DNA of 64,000 bases from the NCBI GenBank assembly GCA_940671915.1, contig CALNVZ010002065.1, positions 385,045-449,044 on the forward strand, read 5' to 3'. Within the stretch, counting starts at the first letter, position 1. Each line of letters begins with the position of its first letter. Below, one piece after another: positions 22,320-33,089 of this stretch. This DNA is from Paracentrotus lividus. Its lineage: Eukaryota; Echinodermata; Echinoidea; Camarodonta; Echinidae. The notes below the pieces were generated by a model. That model was given only the letters and a program-made list of their open reading frames with translations, had not been told where the DNA came from and searched no databases. Made by a program: the position numbers and the translations under genes.

Positions 22320-23246
22320 ATGCGGCAGTTTGTAGCACTCAATGTGATAGTTATATTACATCTCGCATTTGGGAGTGACCCATGCTTAGATCACAGACAC
22401 TGCAAAACTGTTTATGTTGAAGAAAACGTTAAATACATATTTTCCTTCTTGGTGGATCAAAATTCACAAAACTGCACATTCTCCTTATCATTTAACGGAC
22501 AACTATTCAATAACAACGGAACTTATCTTGAAACGCAACGGTTCTCGGACCTAAAAAAGGCAAGAACTCTAATCAAAGCAGAAATCATTTTTGACCATTT
22601 AATAGTGTCTCTTGAAATCCGATCAGTACAATCTGAGGATGCTGGAAAATACAAGGCCAGATTCCATTGCAACAATTCCACTATTTCAGAATCTTACATT
22701 CTACGAGTTTACCATCCACCTGGAGAAGCTTCCTGCGAGTGGTATGCTCCTGGAGAATTGAATTTAACACACACAAACTATAGACATTTACCAGCATTGA
22801 AGTGCCTAGCAGAAAACGGTTACCCTGACAGCAGTATTATTTGCTACTCACGACATCACCCGACAATCATAGCACATAACCCCGGTTTTATTTCTGGGGA
22901 CGACATCATAGAATCTATATTCTGGTTAACAAGAAGGTCCCTGCGATGCTGTTCAGTAAGTGAAAGATATCGCAAAAGCTATCACCAATGCAGAGACTTT
23001 GACTCAACAATTCAAAATCTTCAGGCTTCCACATCAAAGACCTTACTTCACAGAGACAGTTCCTCACTAACAGTTCCAGCAGTTACCACTAAAGAACACA
23101 TTGATGCGACAGAAATATTAACATATTTGCATACTACATCTGCAGCACAACAATTTCATGCCAGTAAAAGTTTTTCCTTGTGGTACACAATTGTAGTTTG
23201 TATTTCAATATCTTGCTTAAGCACAGGCTGGGTTTGTAAGTTGTAA
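22320..23246 (+). CDS. Pair cassette 1, first gene (B1): small Ig-like type I membrane protein
   Basis: 308 residues in one exon. Signal peptide about 1-18; a V-like Ig domain to about 131 with the F-strand signature EDAGKYKARFHC. Next comes a cysteine-rich domain (ASC138, LKC162, IIC175, FW202, CC210-211, QC224-RDF), then a Ser/Thr stalk and a transmembrane segment (about 287-305) with almost no cytoplasmic tail. The canonical F-strand Cys is Ala113; C52 and C117 are instead shared with the homologue at 46.0 kb. The last codons (..GTTTGTAAGTTGTAA) contain a perfect splice donor, so a spliced form with another tail is possible. It lies 108 bases before C1. Likely a surface recognition subunit; function unknown, no named family recognised. 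Confidence 0.82.
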   Translation: MRQFVALNVIVILHLAFGSDPCLDHRHCKTVYVEENVKYIFSFLVDQNSQNCTFSLSFNGQLFNNNGTYLETQRFSDLKKARTLIKAEIIFDHLIVSLEIRSVQSEDAGKYKARFHCNNSTISESYILRVYHPPGEASCEWYAPGELNLTHTNYRHLPALKCLAENGYPDSSIICYSRHHPTIIAHNPGFISGDDIIESIFWLTRRSLRCCSVSERYRKSYHQCRDFDSTIQNLQASTSKTLLHRDSSSLTVPAVTTKEHIDATEILTYLHTTSAAQQFHASKSFSLWYTIVVCISISCLSTGWVCKL

Positions 23247-23354
23247 TTTGCAATATTTTCATGGTTAAGAGGACTTATTGTCTTGGCCACTGATATTTGT
23301 GCATTTTTAAATTGTTTATGGCAAGTTTATCTCCTGCATATTACAAAGTCCAAT

Positions 23355-24371
23355 ATGGATGTAAAACACTATACATGTATCATAGTTGTCCTAGCAATCT
23401 TTTGCCCTGTTACCGATTCTTTCCCATTCACCTTCACAGAAGGAGATTTGGCAGAGTTGCGATATCCCTATCAATTTTCTGAAAACCTCAACATTCAATT
23501 GAGATTAGGGGATAACAAACCATTTTACCAGGATGGAAGGAAAGTATCAGAAATGCTCACAGCAAGCCAATACCAGAGGTTTGAGGTAACAATATCTCGA
23601 GTACAACCTCATGACCAAATTGTTCATTTACGAATTCAAAATATTTCTCGTACAGATGCTGGAAAATACATAAGTGAGGTTATAAGGGATGGCAATGTTG
23701 TCAAGAGCACGACCCAAACTTTTTCTGTTTCTATTGAGTACCCACCTGGGATAGCATCTTGTCGAATTAACACATTAAAAACTGTGCACTTTGGAATAAA
23801 TGAAATTTGGGAAATGATGAATTGCTCAGCAATCACAGGCACTGACCCTGGATTCATTGAATGCTTTCAAAATGATGAGCAATTGCCTCCATGGACAATT
23901 CCAATTTCAAACCAAACTCACACTCTTCAGAAAATTTGGGTTAGGAAAACTAATCCTGTAGTGTGCTGCTCCTCGACCTATAGGCAACCAAAGTCACTGC
24001 ATGAGTGCCATGACTTTACATGGAACCCTAACAACAAAACAGTAGTTAAGTCAGATTATCCTGCAACTTCTTTTAATAAGATATCACTATCAGTTTCAGA
24101 AGAGGGAGAAACAAGTTGTACCTCCGACAAATCAAATGCTGTTAAATATGCAAGTACTACTGCTGGAGATAGTATGCAAAACATTGTTAAAGGAGGGTGG
24201 TTGAAGGGTGAGACCACAAACATAATGCTCTGTGCTCTTTTAACAATTAGCAGCATTTACTTTCTTGGAATCGTTGTAATAGTGATGTACTGCAGTAATA
24301 GAGTGGAGCGTCATTTACATGATAACAGAAAAATTTTAGAGGAAATACATAAATATTCTAAGAAGGAATAA
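23355..24371 (+). CDS. Pair cassette 1, second gene (C1): small Ig-like type I membrane protein
   Basis: 338 residues from ATG 23355. The open frame extends upstream to 23283 but has no ATG there, and the signal peptide (about 1-22) follows 23355 directly. A V-like domain (30-128) carries TDAGKYIS but lacks both canonical disulfide cysteines. The cysteine-rich domain follows: PPGIASC136, MNC157, EC170, IWVR, CC204-205, EC218-HDFTW. Then a stalk, a helix (about 289-312) and a 25-residue basic tail without tyrosine-signalling motifs. Paralogue of the gene at 47.0 kb and more distantly of B1. No convincing promoter or poly(A) signal separates it from B1, so it may be the second cistron of one mRNA. 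Confidence 0.82.
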   Translation: MDVKHYTCIIVVLAIFCPVTDSFPFTFTEGDLAELRYPYQFSENLNIQLRLGDNKPFYQDGRKVSEMLTASQYQRFEVTISRVQPHDQIVHLRIQNISRTDAGKYISEVIRDGNVVKSTTQTFSVSIEYPPGIASCRINTLKTVHFGINEIWEMMNCSAITGTDPGFIECFQNDEQLPPWTIPISNQTHTLQKIWVRKTNPVVCCSSTYRQPKSLHECHDFTWNPNNKTVVKSDYPATSFNKISLSVSEEGETSCTSDKSNAVKYASTTAGDSMQNIVKGGWLKGETTNIMLCALLTISSIYFLGIVVIVMYCSNRVERHLHDNRKILEEIHKYSKKE

Positions 24372-24404
24372 AATGAAAATACACATTGATATGGAAGGTA
24401 ATTA

Positions 24405-24410
24405 AATAAA
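24405..24410 (+). promoter_or_regulatory. Candidate polyadenylation signal of pair cassette 1
   Basis: AATAAA 34 bases after the C1 stop. Another AATAAA overlaps the stop codon itself (24367-24372). These are the first such signals after B1. Confidence 0.45.
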
Positions 24411-24749
24411 TTTAGTTGCAGGTGCATAAACCCATATCCACTGTGCAATAGTGCACAATGCACAGGCTCACATTGGAATATTTGCTTGCAGCCTATGGGA
24501 AGTTGAGAATGCAAAACATTGTTGTTAAACACCCCCCTCTAAAAAAAACAGCAACAAAAACACATGAGTGAAGGTTTATCAAAAATCCACCAAAGCATCA
24601 CTAAGTAATGAATTTTCACATTCTTTATTTTGTGACATCACTTGAGGGCTGCTTTCCCATTTGCTGTGTAAAATGAATTTCATAAATTGCCATTTAAACA
24701 CATTTAGTGTAATTATTTCACCTAAGTGATCAATCCTACATTGATATAA
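24411..24749. other. Gene-free stretch
   Basis: Downstream flank of cassette 1; nothing recognised. Confidence 0.4.
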
Positions 24750-24955
24750 ATGTCCCTATAATAATCAAATATATCATTCATGAGAATTTCCAGTGAAATT
24801 ATTATGGATTCCAAGGTGGCAGGAATAGTACTATTTTTCGAGAGGCACAGCCCCGAAAAAAAAAAATTGTGCTATTTCTGTCACCAAGGAATCCATAATT
24901 TTAGCTGGTAATTCGAAAAGAGTGCATGAAATATTTGATTTATATCCTACTACAA
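24750..24955. repeat. Short palindromic repeat (MITE-like)
   Basis: TATGGATTCCAAGGTGGCAG and CTGTCACCAAGGAATCCATA are inverted around a short A-rich loop. Weaker pairing extends out to ATCAAATAT and ATATTTGAT. Confidence 0.55.
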
Positions 24956-26190
24956 GAGAGAAAATGTACATAAAAATGGATTTTTAAAAAAGTCAACTTC
25001 CCAATACCACATTTGCTCATTTTGTGCTTGCCCATTAACTCAAGCCAACAGCAACGATGCAACACTGAATTCAATAACGATGAGAACTTGACATCAAGAT
25101 CTGCCTAATTAACGTCGATGATGGTTCAGTATTTGTTGATAATTGCTTACCCATATTTCATCTGTTTCTTTGTATTCTCCGAATCGGTCAAGCAATAAAA
25201 TCCTCTACATCCCCATATTTAACGTGAAAAAATCTCCATTCGTCACTTTCTCCTCCCAATGGAGGCAGCCATTGTTTACGATCGATATTGAAATGTTCAG
25301 TCTCATTATCGAATATCGATAACCACATAGCAAGGTTTCTGAAATAATGACGTCAGAAACTTATCCGGGCAGAAACTATTCCGAGGTCTGACGTCACGCA
25401 CCTTCCTTGTTTTTTTATGGTGAAACTAATTTAATCACGTGAGACGTTCTCGACCAATGCTAGTTAGACAATTTTAAGACGTAGGATATAAATACATCTA
25501 TTCCTTCTTCAAGAAACATGGTAGAAATGCTTTTTTGGGGAATTCATAATAATGGTGATATGAGAAAGATATTGTGTAACAGTGATAACTATATTCTCTC
25601 ATGACAATGTATAACTTGAAAAATTATTATGATGCTTTGTGTATTATGTTTGCATTGATTGTTATTGTTAAATAGTTATTGTCTGTTATATGTTATTATG
25701 TTGCCCTGCATGTACTAGTATGTTAGTTCCACAAGACCTGCCGGTAATCTGTTTCTTTCATGTTTAAAATTATGATTACACATATGTTCCTTTTTTTCAA
25801 TGTTTTATATTGCAATAAATTGATGATTCTCTCACAGCAATACTGTAAATGAGTGAATGGGCTAGCATTTAGCCATTGCATAAATGAAGTTACTGTATAA
25901 ATGTACACAAAACAATTTACACTACACTGCAAAACATTTGTTTTTTAATGTTGAATATATTCTGGGGGTTATTTTTCTTCTCAGTACTATGGTGAGACCA
26001 AATACTCTACATTATATTATCATAACTTGCAATATTTATTTGTAGTCATCATAGGTGTGCTGCAGTTCAATTTTTAAAAATATATTCTATTATTTGCAAC
26101 AACTCATTCTTTGATTGCAGATCAAAATCAGAGCTATGTTTAATTTGTTATGATGGGTATGGTATATATTCATAAAAACATCTGCCTAAT
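24956..26190. other. Gene-free stretch
   Basis: AT-rich, containing TATAAATA at about 25487-25494. No gene recognised. Confidence 0.4.
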
Positions 26191-26193
26191 TAA

Positions 26194-26364
26194 GGTACCT
26201 TCCCAAAAGTTTAAGCCGCAGCTCGCTGCGTGAATGCCGCACAGCGGGCTTATAGGCAGGATATACAGTTCCCCTAGTATTATTCTTCCATTGACTTAAT
26301 TATAAAGCGCCGCTGTGCGGCGTTCACGCAGGGGGTCGCGTCTTTAACTTTTGGGAAGGTACCT
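26194..26364. mobile_element. MITE with TAA-type flanks, Harbinger-like
   Basis: The termini GGTACCTTCCCAAAAGTT and AACTTTTGGGAAGGTACC are exact inverted copies, flanked by TAA on both sides (26191-26193 and 26365-26367). Inner arms match over CTGCGTGAA and GCCGCACAGCGG. A three-base TAA duplication suggests the PIF/Harbinger superfamily. Confidence 0.65.
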
Positions 26365-28149
26365 AAAGGGCGAGTCGATGCTGTGTCCTACGAGACATTT
26401 TGACAACATTTTACATGTTTTTGACATGAAAATAAAAGAGTATTTTCTTGATTGATGGTGATCATCAATTTGTACCAGAAGGGGCAAAAGAACTTAGCTT
26501 GACTAGACCCATCCTTTACAATTGAAATGAAAAATAGTATTGTGTCATACGGGACACAAAAATAACAGGGAAAAAATACTACAAAAGCATAGAATCCCCC
26601 CTAAGGGTAAATAATAATAATAATAATAATAATAATGTGATTTGTATTGCGTATGTATTCACTCTGTAGAGTGCTCAAGGCGCATTATCTGTTTCTTGCA
26701 GTATATACATGTACATGTCTTTGTTATATTTTTTTTTTTTTCAGAGGACCTTTGAATTGATATTGCATCAAAAGGACACCATTTTGCTTTGCTGCAAGTA
26801 GGGCATCACCATCTCATGTATTCATCATCTACATGTCATAATCGACTTAATCTTTGGTATCTTAAAAAATTCTTATTCTTTGAACAAAGAGTGAAACTGA
26901 CTAGAAAAAGGCAATATGAAGAAAAAAATGCAAAGAAACTGGGATTCCATTGATAGAAATTTCATTTTCTTTGCTCACTTTTTGCTTCTTTTTCTTGAAA
27001 CATATTGTATTTGAAATATGTTTCTTGTAAATATCAATTGCTTATTTTGTGTATATTAATTTTGTACGTTGTCTTATAGTCTTTGTACTGAAGATATGTT
27101 TCTTTTAAATACCAGTTGTTTATTTTGTGTATTTGTACCACATTGTTTTGTACGTCTTTGAACTTGACAAATCATTGCCCCAATGCTTCTTTCTATAGAA
27201 CATAAAACAATTGGTGGGTGTGATTACCATACGCTAACACCAAACACCATGTAAATGTTTAGAAATAAATATATGAAATAAATCAAATTCCCTATTGTCT
27301 TGTGTCCTATATAAACAATTTAATATGTGTATTTTTCCATAAATTATTTCATAATACATTGTTCATTAAATGTACATAATGGTGAAGAAAGATATTACCA
27401 GATTTGGTGAGTTCTGAATTGTCTATTGAAAACTAATAAGAATGAAATATATAAATGAAAGAGAGAGAGATAGATAGGCATGATCAATGACAAATAATTT
27501 CTTACTTTCAATTGAAATAGGTTTTTGTGCATGAATTACTGTAGGTAAAGTTTTTTTTCAATTCCCTGACATATTGATTTTATTTGGGATTTGTCAGAAC
27601 TTGGAAAAAAAAAAAAAAACTATGTCTATCCCCTAAAAAAATATGAAAAACAGATCAAGGAGATATGTAAAAATGCAATTTTCAGAAGCTGCACCCATTT
27701 GAAATAGGATATTACTAATAATGGCTCCATTGTTTCCACCAAATTTGAAAATGAATCAACACAAAATGAGCTTCATCCCTACATGAAACCTAAACCTATA
27801 TTTTATATTAAAGTGTTTTGTTTTTATTAAACTCCAGCTAGATGCTCATATCCACTTAAAACTATGTCAGGTTTTGACAAAGATAAATTAAATCACAGGG
27901 GACAAAACACTTTGAATTGCATAGTGCTGAAAATAAACTCGAAAACTCTACAACAACAATGGCATATGGACACTTTAATAGATCTTCCAATGCTAATTAT
28001 AAAGTCTTCTTTCAAAGTATCATATATAAATTGATTAAAGTCCCAGACCGGACCGAGAAATGAAAACCAAAATTACATGTAAAACGAAAGCTAATATTTC
28101 TTCCTAATACAACAATTCCCAATTTAAGCATTTTTATCTTCCATTTAGA
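26365..28149. other. Gene-free stretch with TAA microsatellite
   Basis: Contains (TAA)n at about 26608-26636 and GA repeats near 27460. No gene recognised. Confidence 0.45.
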
Positions 28150-28530
28150 AAGTATTTCATTAAAAAGGTGATCAAACCCCAACCAGGCCATCCCTCCCAA
28201 GTACTCGTAAAAGTACCCCTATTATATAATAAGGCTGATGACGTCAAAGAAATTTAAGGGAATGCTGCTGCCAGGCATGATACGGTTTCGGCTTTAGAAA
28301 ACACGTTTGTATTGCTATGTCAGAACAATGGACCCCATGTGTGCTAGAATTCTATTGTTCTGACATAGCAATACAAACGTGTTTTCTAAAGGCGAAACCC
28401 AATCATGCCTGGCAGTAGCATTCCCTTAAACTTCTTTGACGTCATCAGCCCCATTATATAATAGGGGTACTTTTACGAGTACTTGGGAGGGATGGCCTGG
28501 TTGAGGTTCAATCATCTTTTTATGAATACT
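28150..28530. repeat. Large near-perfect palindrome upstream of receptor D
   Basis: Left arm 28157-28320 and right arm 28350-28527 pair almost completely, for example AATACAAACGTGTTTTCTAA with its complement and CTTGGGAGGGATGGCCTGGT with its complement, around a loop of about 30 bases. Probably a foldback transposon. Confidence 0.75.
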
Positions 28531-28824
28531 GTTATGAAAATTTAATTTATTTTGGGGGTATTTATGTTATACGCCTACTTAGCTTTCAATCGATGTAAGG
28601 TTGTATTTACTCCGTCAACGGTCTTTAATGAAACAAGTGTTATATATTGAAAGCAATAAATCAACCAACAAGAGCAATCGAAACTTCCAACTGGAAGCTG
28701 ATGTCATGTGACCTTTGACAGATCCAAAGTGCAGTATGTCAATAACTTTAAAAATACAAATATTTTTATTAAGGATGTGTTCAGTGAAGTCTAAGTAATT
28801 GTTTTGTTTTTCTGCTGCATCAAC

Positions 28825-28843
28825 TGATTTCATATTTTTAAAG
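28825..28843 (+). promoter_or_regulatory. Possible 3' splice site abutting the ATG of receptor D
   Basis: A tract 'tgatttcatatttttaaag' ends exactly before ATG 28844. Weaker than the acceptor before B1. Confidence 0.35.
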
Positions 28844-30307
28844 ATGGATGCCAAGATGAATTCATGCAGGTTGGTACTGTTCCTGGCCCTGTGTTATCAG
28901 CTTGAAGCATTCTGTAATAATTCTGAGTCCTTCTTTGTTGCTCATCCAATGGATCAAACTGTTAAAGAAGGAGAAAATGCTGTTTTTACGTGTACTGTTT
29001 CAAAGACGAACGCTGACACAGATTCTATCACTTGGATTACCAGTCCTTCAATGCCATATAATGCGATGGTAATCAACTTCAATCCTCAGACCAAACAATT
29101 AACTTCAAGGATTGGATTTGCAAACGTTAACAGAGACAGTCAGAGCACCCATGCCTGTATGGCTAATCTTGTTGATTCACAAGGTCAGTTGAGTACATGC
29201 CTCTCCAAGAGAGCCATACTGAATATAGTGTACTTCCCCAGGAAGGAAGAACTGCATTGTAGCTCTAATATTTCAAGGGATTTGCAGGGGCAAGAGAAGA
29301 TCTCACTAAGATGTGAAGTTACTCAAGGCAATCCTGCTGTGAATATGTCATGGCTCATAGATGGAGTAAACACTTCTAACTCAAGCAGTTATTTTGAAGG
29401 TAACCAACAAGTTCTTGTACAAGATCTCCAGATTGATCAGTCTTTCAACAATAAGACCTTTAAATGTCTGGTAACTAGTGAAATGCCTTTTCCAGATGAA
29501 CATATTGAGTGCAGTGTAGGTCCAAAAATGATGTTGAGGAAACCAGGATTTCTTGACCATCTTCCAAGGGGGAACAATCAGCAAAATGCAGATGTCACAG
29601 AGGTGGACACTACCAATTTTGGATTAACAACACAGGACTTTAATACTGATACACTGTTACTGACTGAATTTGGTGGATACGCACAAACAGATTTGAAAAA
29701 GAACACAACATTTAATCCTACCCATATGGTTGCTCGGGGTCAAAAGACATATTTTTTTAGTGCAGCCATATGTTTTTGTGGGGTCCTTGCCCTTGCGATT
29801 AGCCTTTCTGGTGCAAAAATGCTCAAATTAGCCAAACATTCTGAAAAAGATGCAGTCGTTATTCAATCAACCATGGAATCTAAATCTGCAGATCTCGAAG
29901 AAAGCACTGGATACGACACAGATGAACATTCCGAGCCAATCTATGAAGAAACCCCTGATCCTTACGCTTTTCCAAATTGGCAACCATGTCCCAAAAATGA
30001 CCTATCATCTTATGAATGTCACATCTTCAAAGGAGACTCTCCCGACGACACACCCTCCTGCACAAGTTCTGCATCACACAGTTTAAGTCCATCTGAAATT
30101 ACAGATGGGGCTTCTTCCCCATACGCCAGCTTACAATCAATTGTAAACATTCCAGATGACATCACCTGTGTCTATGACAACCAAAGAGCAATCGAGATGC
30201 ATGAACTCCGAAAGTCACATGAGAGATTCAGTTATAGAGCACAAGAATATTTTCCGCTGCCACCTCCATTACCAATAAAGGGCCAGCAAATAGGGATCAA
30301 AACCTGA
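28844..30307 (+). CDS. Large Ig-superfamily receptor D, two Ig domains, ITIM-like tail
   Basis: 487 residues from ATG 28844. The open frame reaches 28799 but begins without an ATG, and the signal peptide (about 5-22) follows 28844. Ig1 has C50/C105 (W64), Ig2 C157/C208 (W170). After 'CSVGP', where receptors A and G continue into a third Ig domain, D runs straight into a Thr-rich stalk, so the third domain is missing. The transmembrane helix is about 303-325. The tail has S425-P-Y427-A-S-L430 (ITIM consensus), YEET at 367, YDNQ at 444 (YxN), the shared 'RAIEM..LRKS', and PLPPPLP, an SH3-ligand-like proline motif. Paralogue of A and G; probably an inhibitory or adaptor-recruiting surface receptor. 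Confidence 0.88.
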   Translation: MDAKMNSCRLVLFLALCYQLEAFCNNSESFFVAHPMDQTVKEGENAVFTCTVSKTNADTDSITWITSPSMPYNAMVINFNPQTKQLTSRIGFANVNRDSQSTHACMANLVDSQGQLSTCLSKRAILNIVYFPRKEELHCSSNISRDLQGQEKISLRCEVTQGNPAVNMSWLIDGVNTSNSSSYFEGNQQVLVQDLQIDQSFNNKTFKCLVTSEMPFPDEHIECSVGPKMMLRKPGFLDHLPRGNNQQNADVTEVDTTNFGLTTQDFNTDTLLLTEFGGYAQTDLKKNTTFNPTHMVARGQKTYFFSAAICFCGVLALAISLSGAKMLKLAKHSEKDAVVIQSTMESKSADLEESTGYDTDEHSEPIYEETPDPYAFPNWQPCPKNDLSSYECHIFKGDSPDDTPSCTSSASHSLSPSEITDGASSPYASLQSIVNIPDDITCVYDNQRAIEMHELRKSHERFSYRAQEYFPLPPPLPIKGQQIGIKT

Positions 30308-31014
30308 AGTATAATGATACATTTAGACAAACATGTATAAACTGTACAATAATATAACATAGGGGTCTACTTTTAGAATAACGCATCACTTGTCTATCAT
30401 GCTGATCAAAATACAGTTCCATGCGAATAATTTTTTTTTTACATATAAAAAGAATGCTGTACACACTTAATATACCGGAATAGATGAGTCTAAAGTAGTG
30501 TGTGCAAGTTATTTTACATTGATCAACAAAATGGACAGAAGATATTGTTTTCTCTAGCTTCATTTTTTAAAGGATATTTGTCCTTTGTCCCGATAACCAA
30601 AACATGTAATTACACATGTGCTAAGTCACTTTAAAAAAAAAAATTGAAATTTATCGATTGATCATTAAAAATGTATTTTTCCCCTACATTTTTTAAAGTA
30701 ATTAATGAAATCTGATTGTCTGCAAAAAAATTGTAGCCCCCATCCACAGTGGATTATCATTTTATTTTATTTTTTGTAGATAATCTCAGTTCCATGTATT
30801 AAAAAAAAACAAAAAAACTTTGAACTGATAAGAGGGATGTTAGTTAAACAGGATAAAATCCCAATTGGTGTCTATTGTTTATTCTGAATAGTAAATACAG
30901 CATGACATCAAAGGGGATTCCTGACAAATTCCTGACAATTTTTGTACTTGTAAAAAGTCAAAGCCACAGCTGAGCTCTGGGGAACAAAATCAATTTTAGA
31001 GAAAGTACCATTGA
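30308..31014. other. 3' flank of receptor D, no gene
   Basis: AT-rich with A-tracts; no clear AATAAA close to the stop. ATTAAA occurs near 30664. Confidence 0.4.
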
Positions 31015-31015
31015 T

Positions 31016-31221
31016 CAGAATGTTCAATTGTGAACATATTATTTACTAACAAGCTATACTTACCTATATCTCTTCAAATTGCTATTCGTTGCCCAAAAGT
31101 AAGATCCCTCGGCAAACAAAACGACTCGAAAGAGTCTAAATGCCCTGAAAGCAGACGGGAACCCGTCACTGCGCAGGGACTATATAACGCCCTCCACACA
31201 CGTTACTTCTCTTTCGTTCCA
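31016..31221. repeat. DIRS-like element, 3' inverted terminal repeat
   Basis: Includes TATACTTACCTATATCTC, ATTGCTATTCGTTGCCC and GGGACTATATAACGCC. All reappear inverted at 36459-36640. Confidence 0.8.
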
Positions 31222-31269
31222 CGTGAAAACCAAGGAGGGCGACGAACCACAGGGGAGGAAGGGAGGGAA

Positions 31270-31372
31270 GCCTATAGGTAAGTATAGCTTGTTAGTAAAT
31301 AATTTTCACAATTGAACATTCTGATTTACTAACTGGCGCTATACTTACCTATATCTCTTCAAATTGCTAGAT
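31270..31372. repeat. DIRS-like internal complementary region
   Basis: The first half (TATAGGTAAGTATAGCTTGT to TTGAACATT) is the complement of the outer edge at 31016-31066. The second half (ATTTACTAACTGGCGCTATA) is the complement of the opposite edge near 36625-36652. Confidence 0.75.
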
Positions 31373-31539
31373 TACACAGAAATTCTGGAGGTGGGAAAAG
31401 GAAGCCCTTCCTAAGGTCCACCAAAAAAACCTAGCTAAACATACCTAATTAATTCAAAACAAATTAGGAGCGATGAGGACACGACAGAACCGCAGATGCG
31501 AATCTCGTATCCTGACTAATCACATCAAATAAGTAATAA

Positions 31540-32740
31540 GACACAAGTATTAGGACTTGCCCAGTAGCTGCCTGGAGGATCTCCTCATAAGAGTACCCTG
31601 GAAAAGAGCCCAAGAAGCTGAATACCCTAGTGTCATGGGCTCTAACTGAGTCTGAAAGTAGGGCTTCTGGGCCCCCTGACTTGATACCCTGAACTATCCA
31701 TCGGAACAGTATCTGGGCTAACCGGCCCGGGGGTTCTACTGAACTAATAAAAAGTTGCTGGATGAGCGAATGGACTTAGTTCTGTCAATGTACCACTTAA
31801 GCGCTCTAAACTGGACACCATAAACCTATCTTCTGGAAACAGTAGAGAATTTGCTAATTGATGGTAAAACAATTTGGCAAGGTTTAGAAGATCTCTTTGG
31901 TTCTTGGCAAGAAAACCTGCTTTAGGAATCAAAACGAACCCTATCCTTTTCCCACGGATATGACCTGACCTAACTGACAGAGCATGGAGTAGACTACGGC
32001 GTTGGCCTGATGCTACTGCTATAAGAAAGACTGTCTTTATTGAAAGGTTAAGAAGGAAACATTTATGCATAGGTTCGAAAGGAGAACTTTGCTAGAGCTC
32101 GAAGGACTTTGGGAAGGTCCCACCTTGGATGAGTCTGCTTAGGTGGATTCTGTAAAGAAAATGATCTAGTTAGACGGGAGAGAAACATTGAATTAGAGAC
32201 AGTCTCTTCCGTTCCCAAAACCTGTATGAATCGCCGCTATGGCTGATCTATAACCTCGTATGTGAAAATAGATAAACTATCATCGAACAGAACAAGTAAG
32301 AATCTGCAATCTTACCTAAAGAGGCAGAGGTTGGATCGACCTGCAGACTGCTGCACCATCGGTAGTATCTTCTGGAGTCTCGGAATTATAAGTACTTCCT
32401 GGTGGAGGATCGGAGGAATTGGGCGGCCATATCTGCTGCTCTCTCCGAAAGGCCTGCGTCCGCTGCCGATTTCCTGAAATGGGCCAGAGTGTTAGGCACA
32501 GTCTCTCTGGATTCGGATAATAGGTTTTCTGTCCCTGGTTGATTAGAAGATTTAGCAACGAGGGGAGGTGTTCTTGGAGTCCTGCCAACAGGTTTGTTTA
32601 GATTCGTGAACCAATGGTTTTCCTCGGCCACCATGGTGCAATGAGAAGGAGGTGAGCCTCGTCCTCCCTCACCTTCTCCAAGAACTTGCGCTATGATGGG
32701 AAAGGGCGGGAAGGCGTAAGCAAGAATCCCTTTCACGATA
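31540..32740 (-). pseudogene. Tyrosine recombinase domain of the DIRS-like element (broken)
   Basis: In several minus-strand frames: a core-binding region with AAQFLRSSTRKYL, then WDLPKVLRAL, KTVFLIAVASGQRRSLLHAL (first catalytic Arg region), and a C-terminal block with HDTR and EEILQAATG spread over two frames. It would integrate circular cDNA by recombination. Frameshifts and stops break it. Confidence 0.7.
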
Positions 32741-33089
32741 TGATAGAGAGTCTGTTGCGAAGGCTAGGGGATCCTGGTGTTTCGTGCAATAGACTGGAAG
32801 TTGTTTGTTCAGAATTGACGGAAGAGGTCTATCCTGAGGTTGTTCCGAATTGAGTGAATATTTTCATCGTTATTGAGCGATTTAGCTGCCATTCCGATGG
32901 GAGGTATTTCCCTCGCGACAGGAATCTGCAAGGTAGTTGTCCTTCCCGGGAATGTGACGAGGCTATCAGAGTTATGCGATGATCCTGACACCACAAAAGG
33001 ATCTCCATCGTTAGATTGCACAGAGTTCGTGATTTTGTTCCTCCCTCTCTGTTTATGTACGATACTACAGTGTTGTTGTCCGATTTTTA

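Noticed and set aside
23283..23354. Longer N-terminus for pair gene C1
   Set aside because: No ATG before 23355, and the hydrophobic signal sequence follows 23355.
28799..28843. Longer N-terminus for receptor D
   Set aside because: The open frame upstream has no ATG, and the signal peptide begins after the ATG at 28844.
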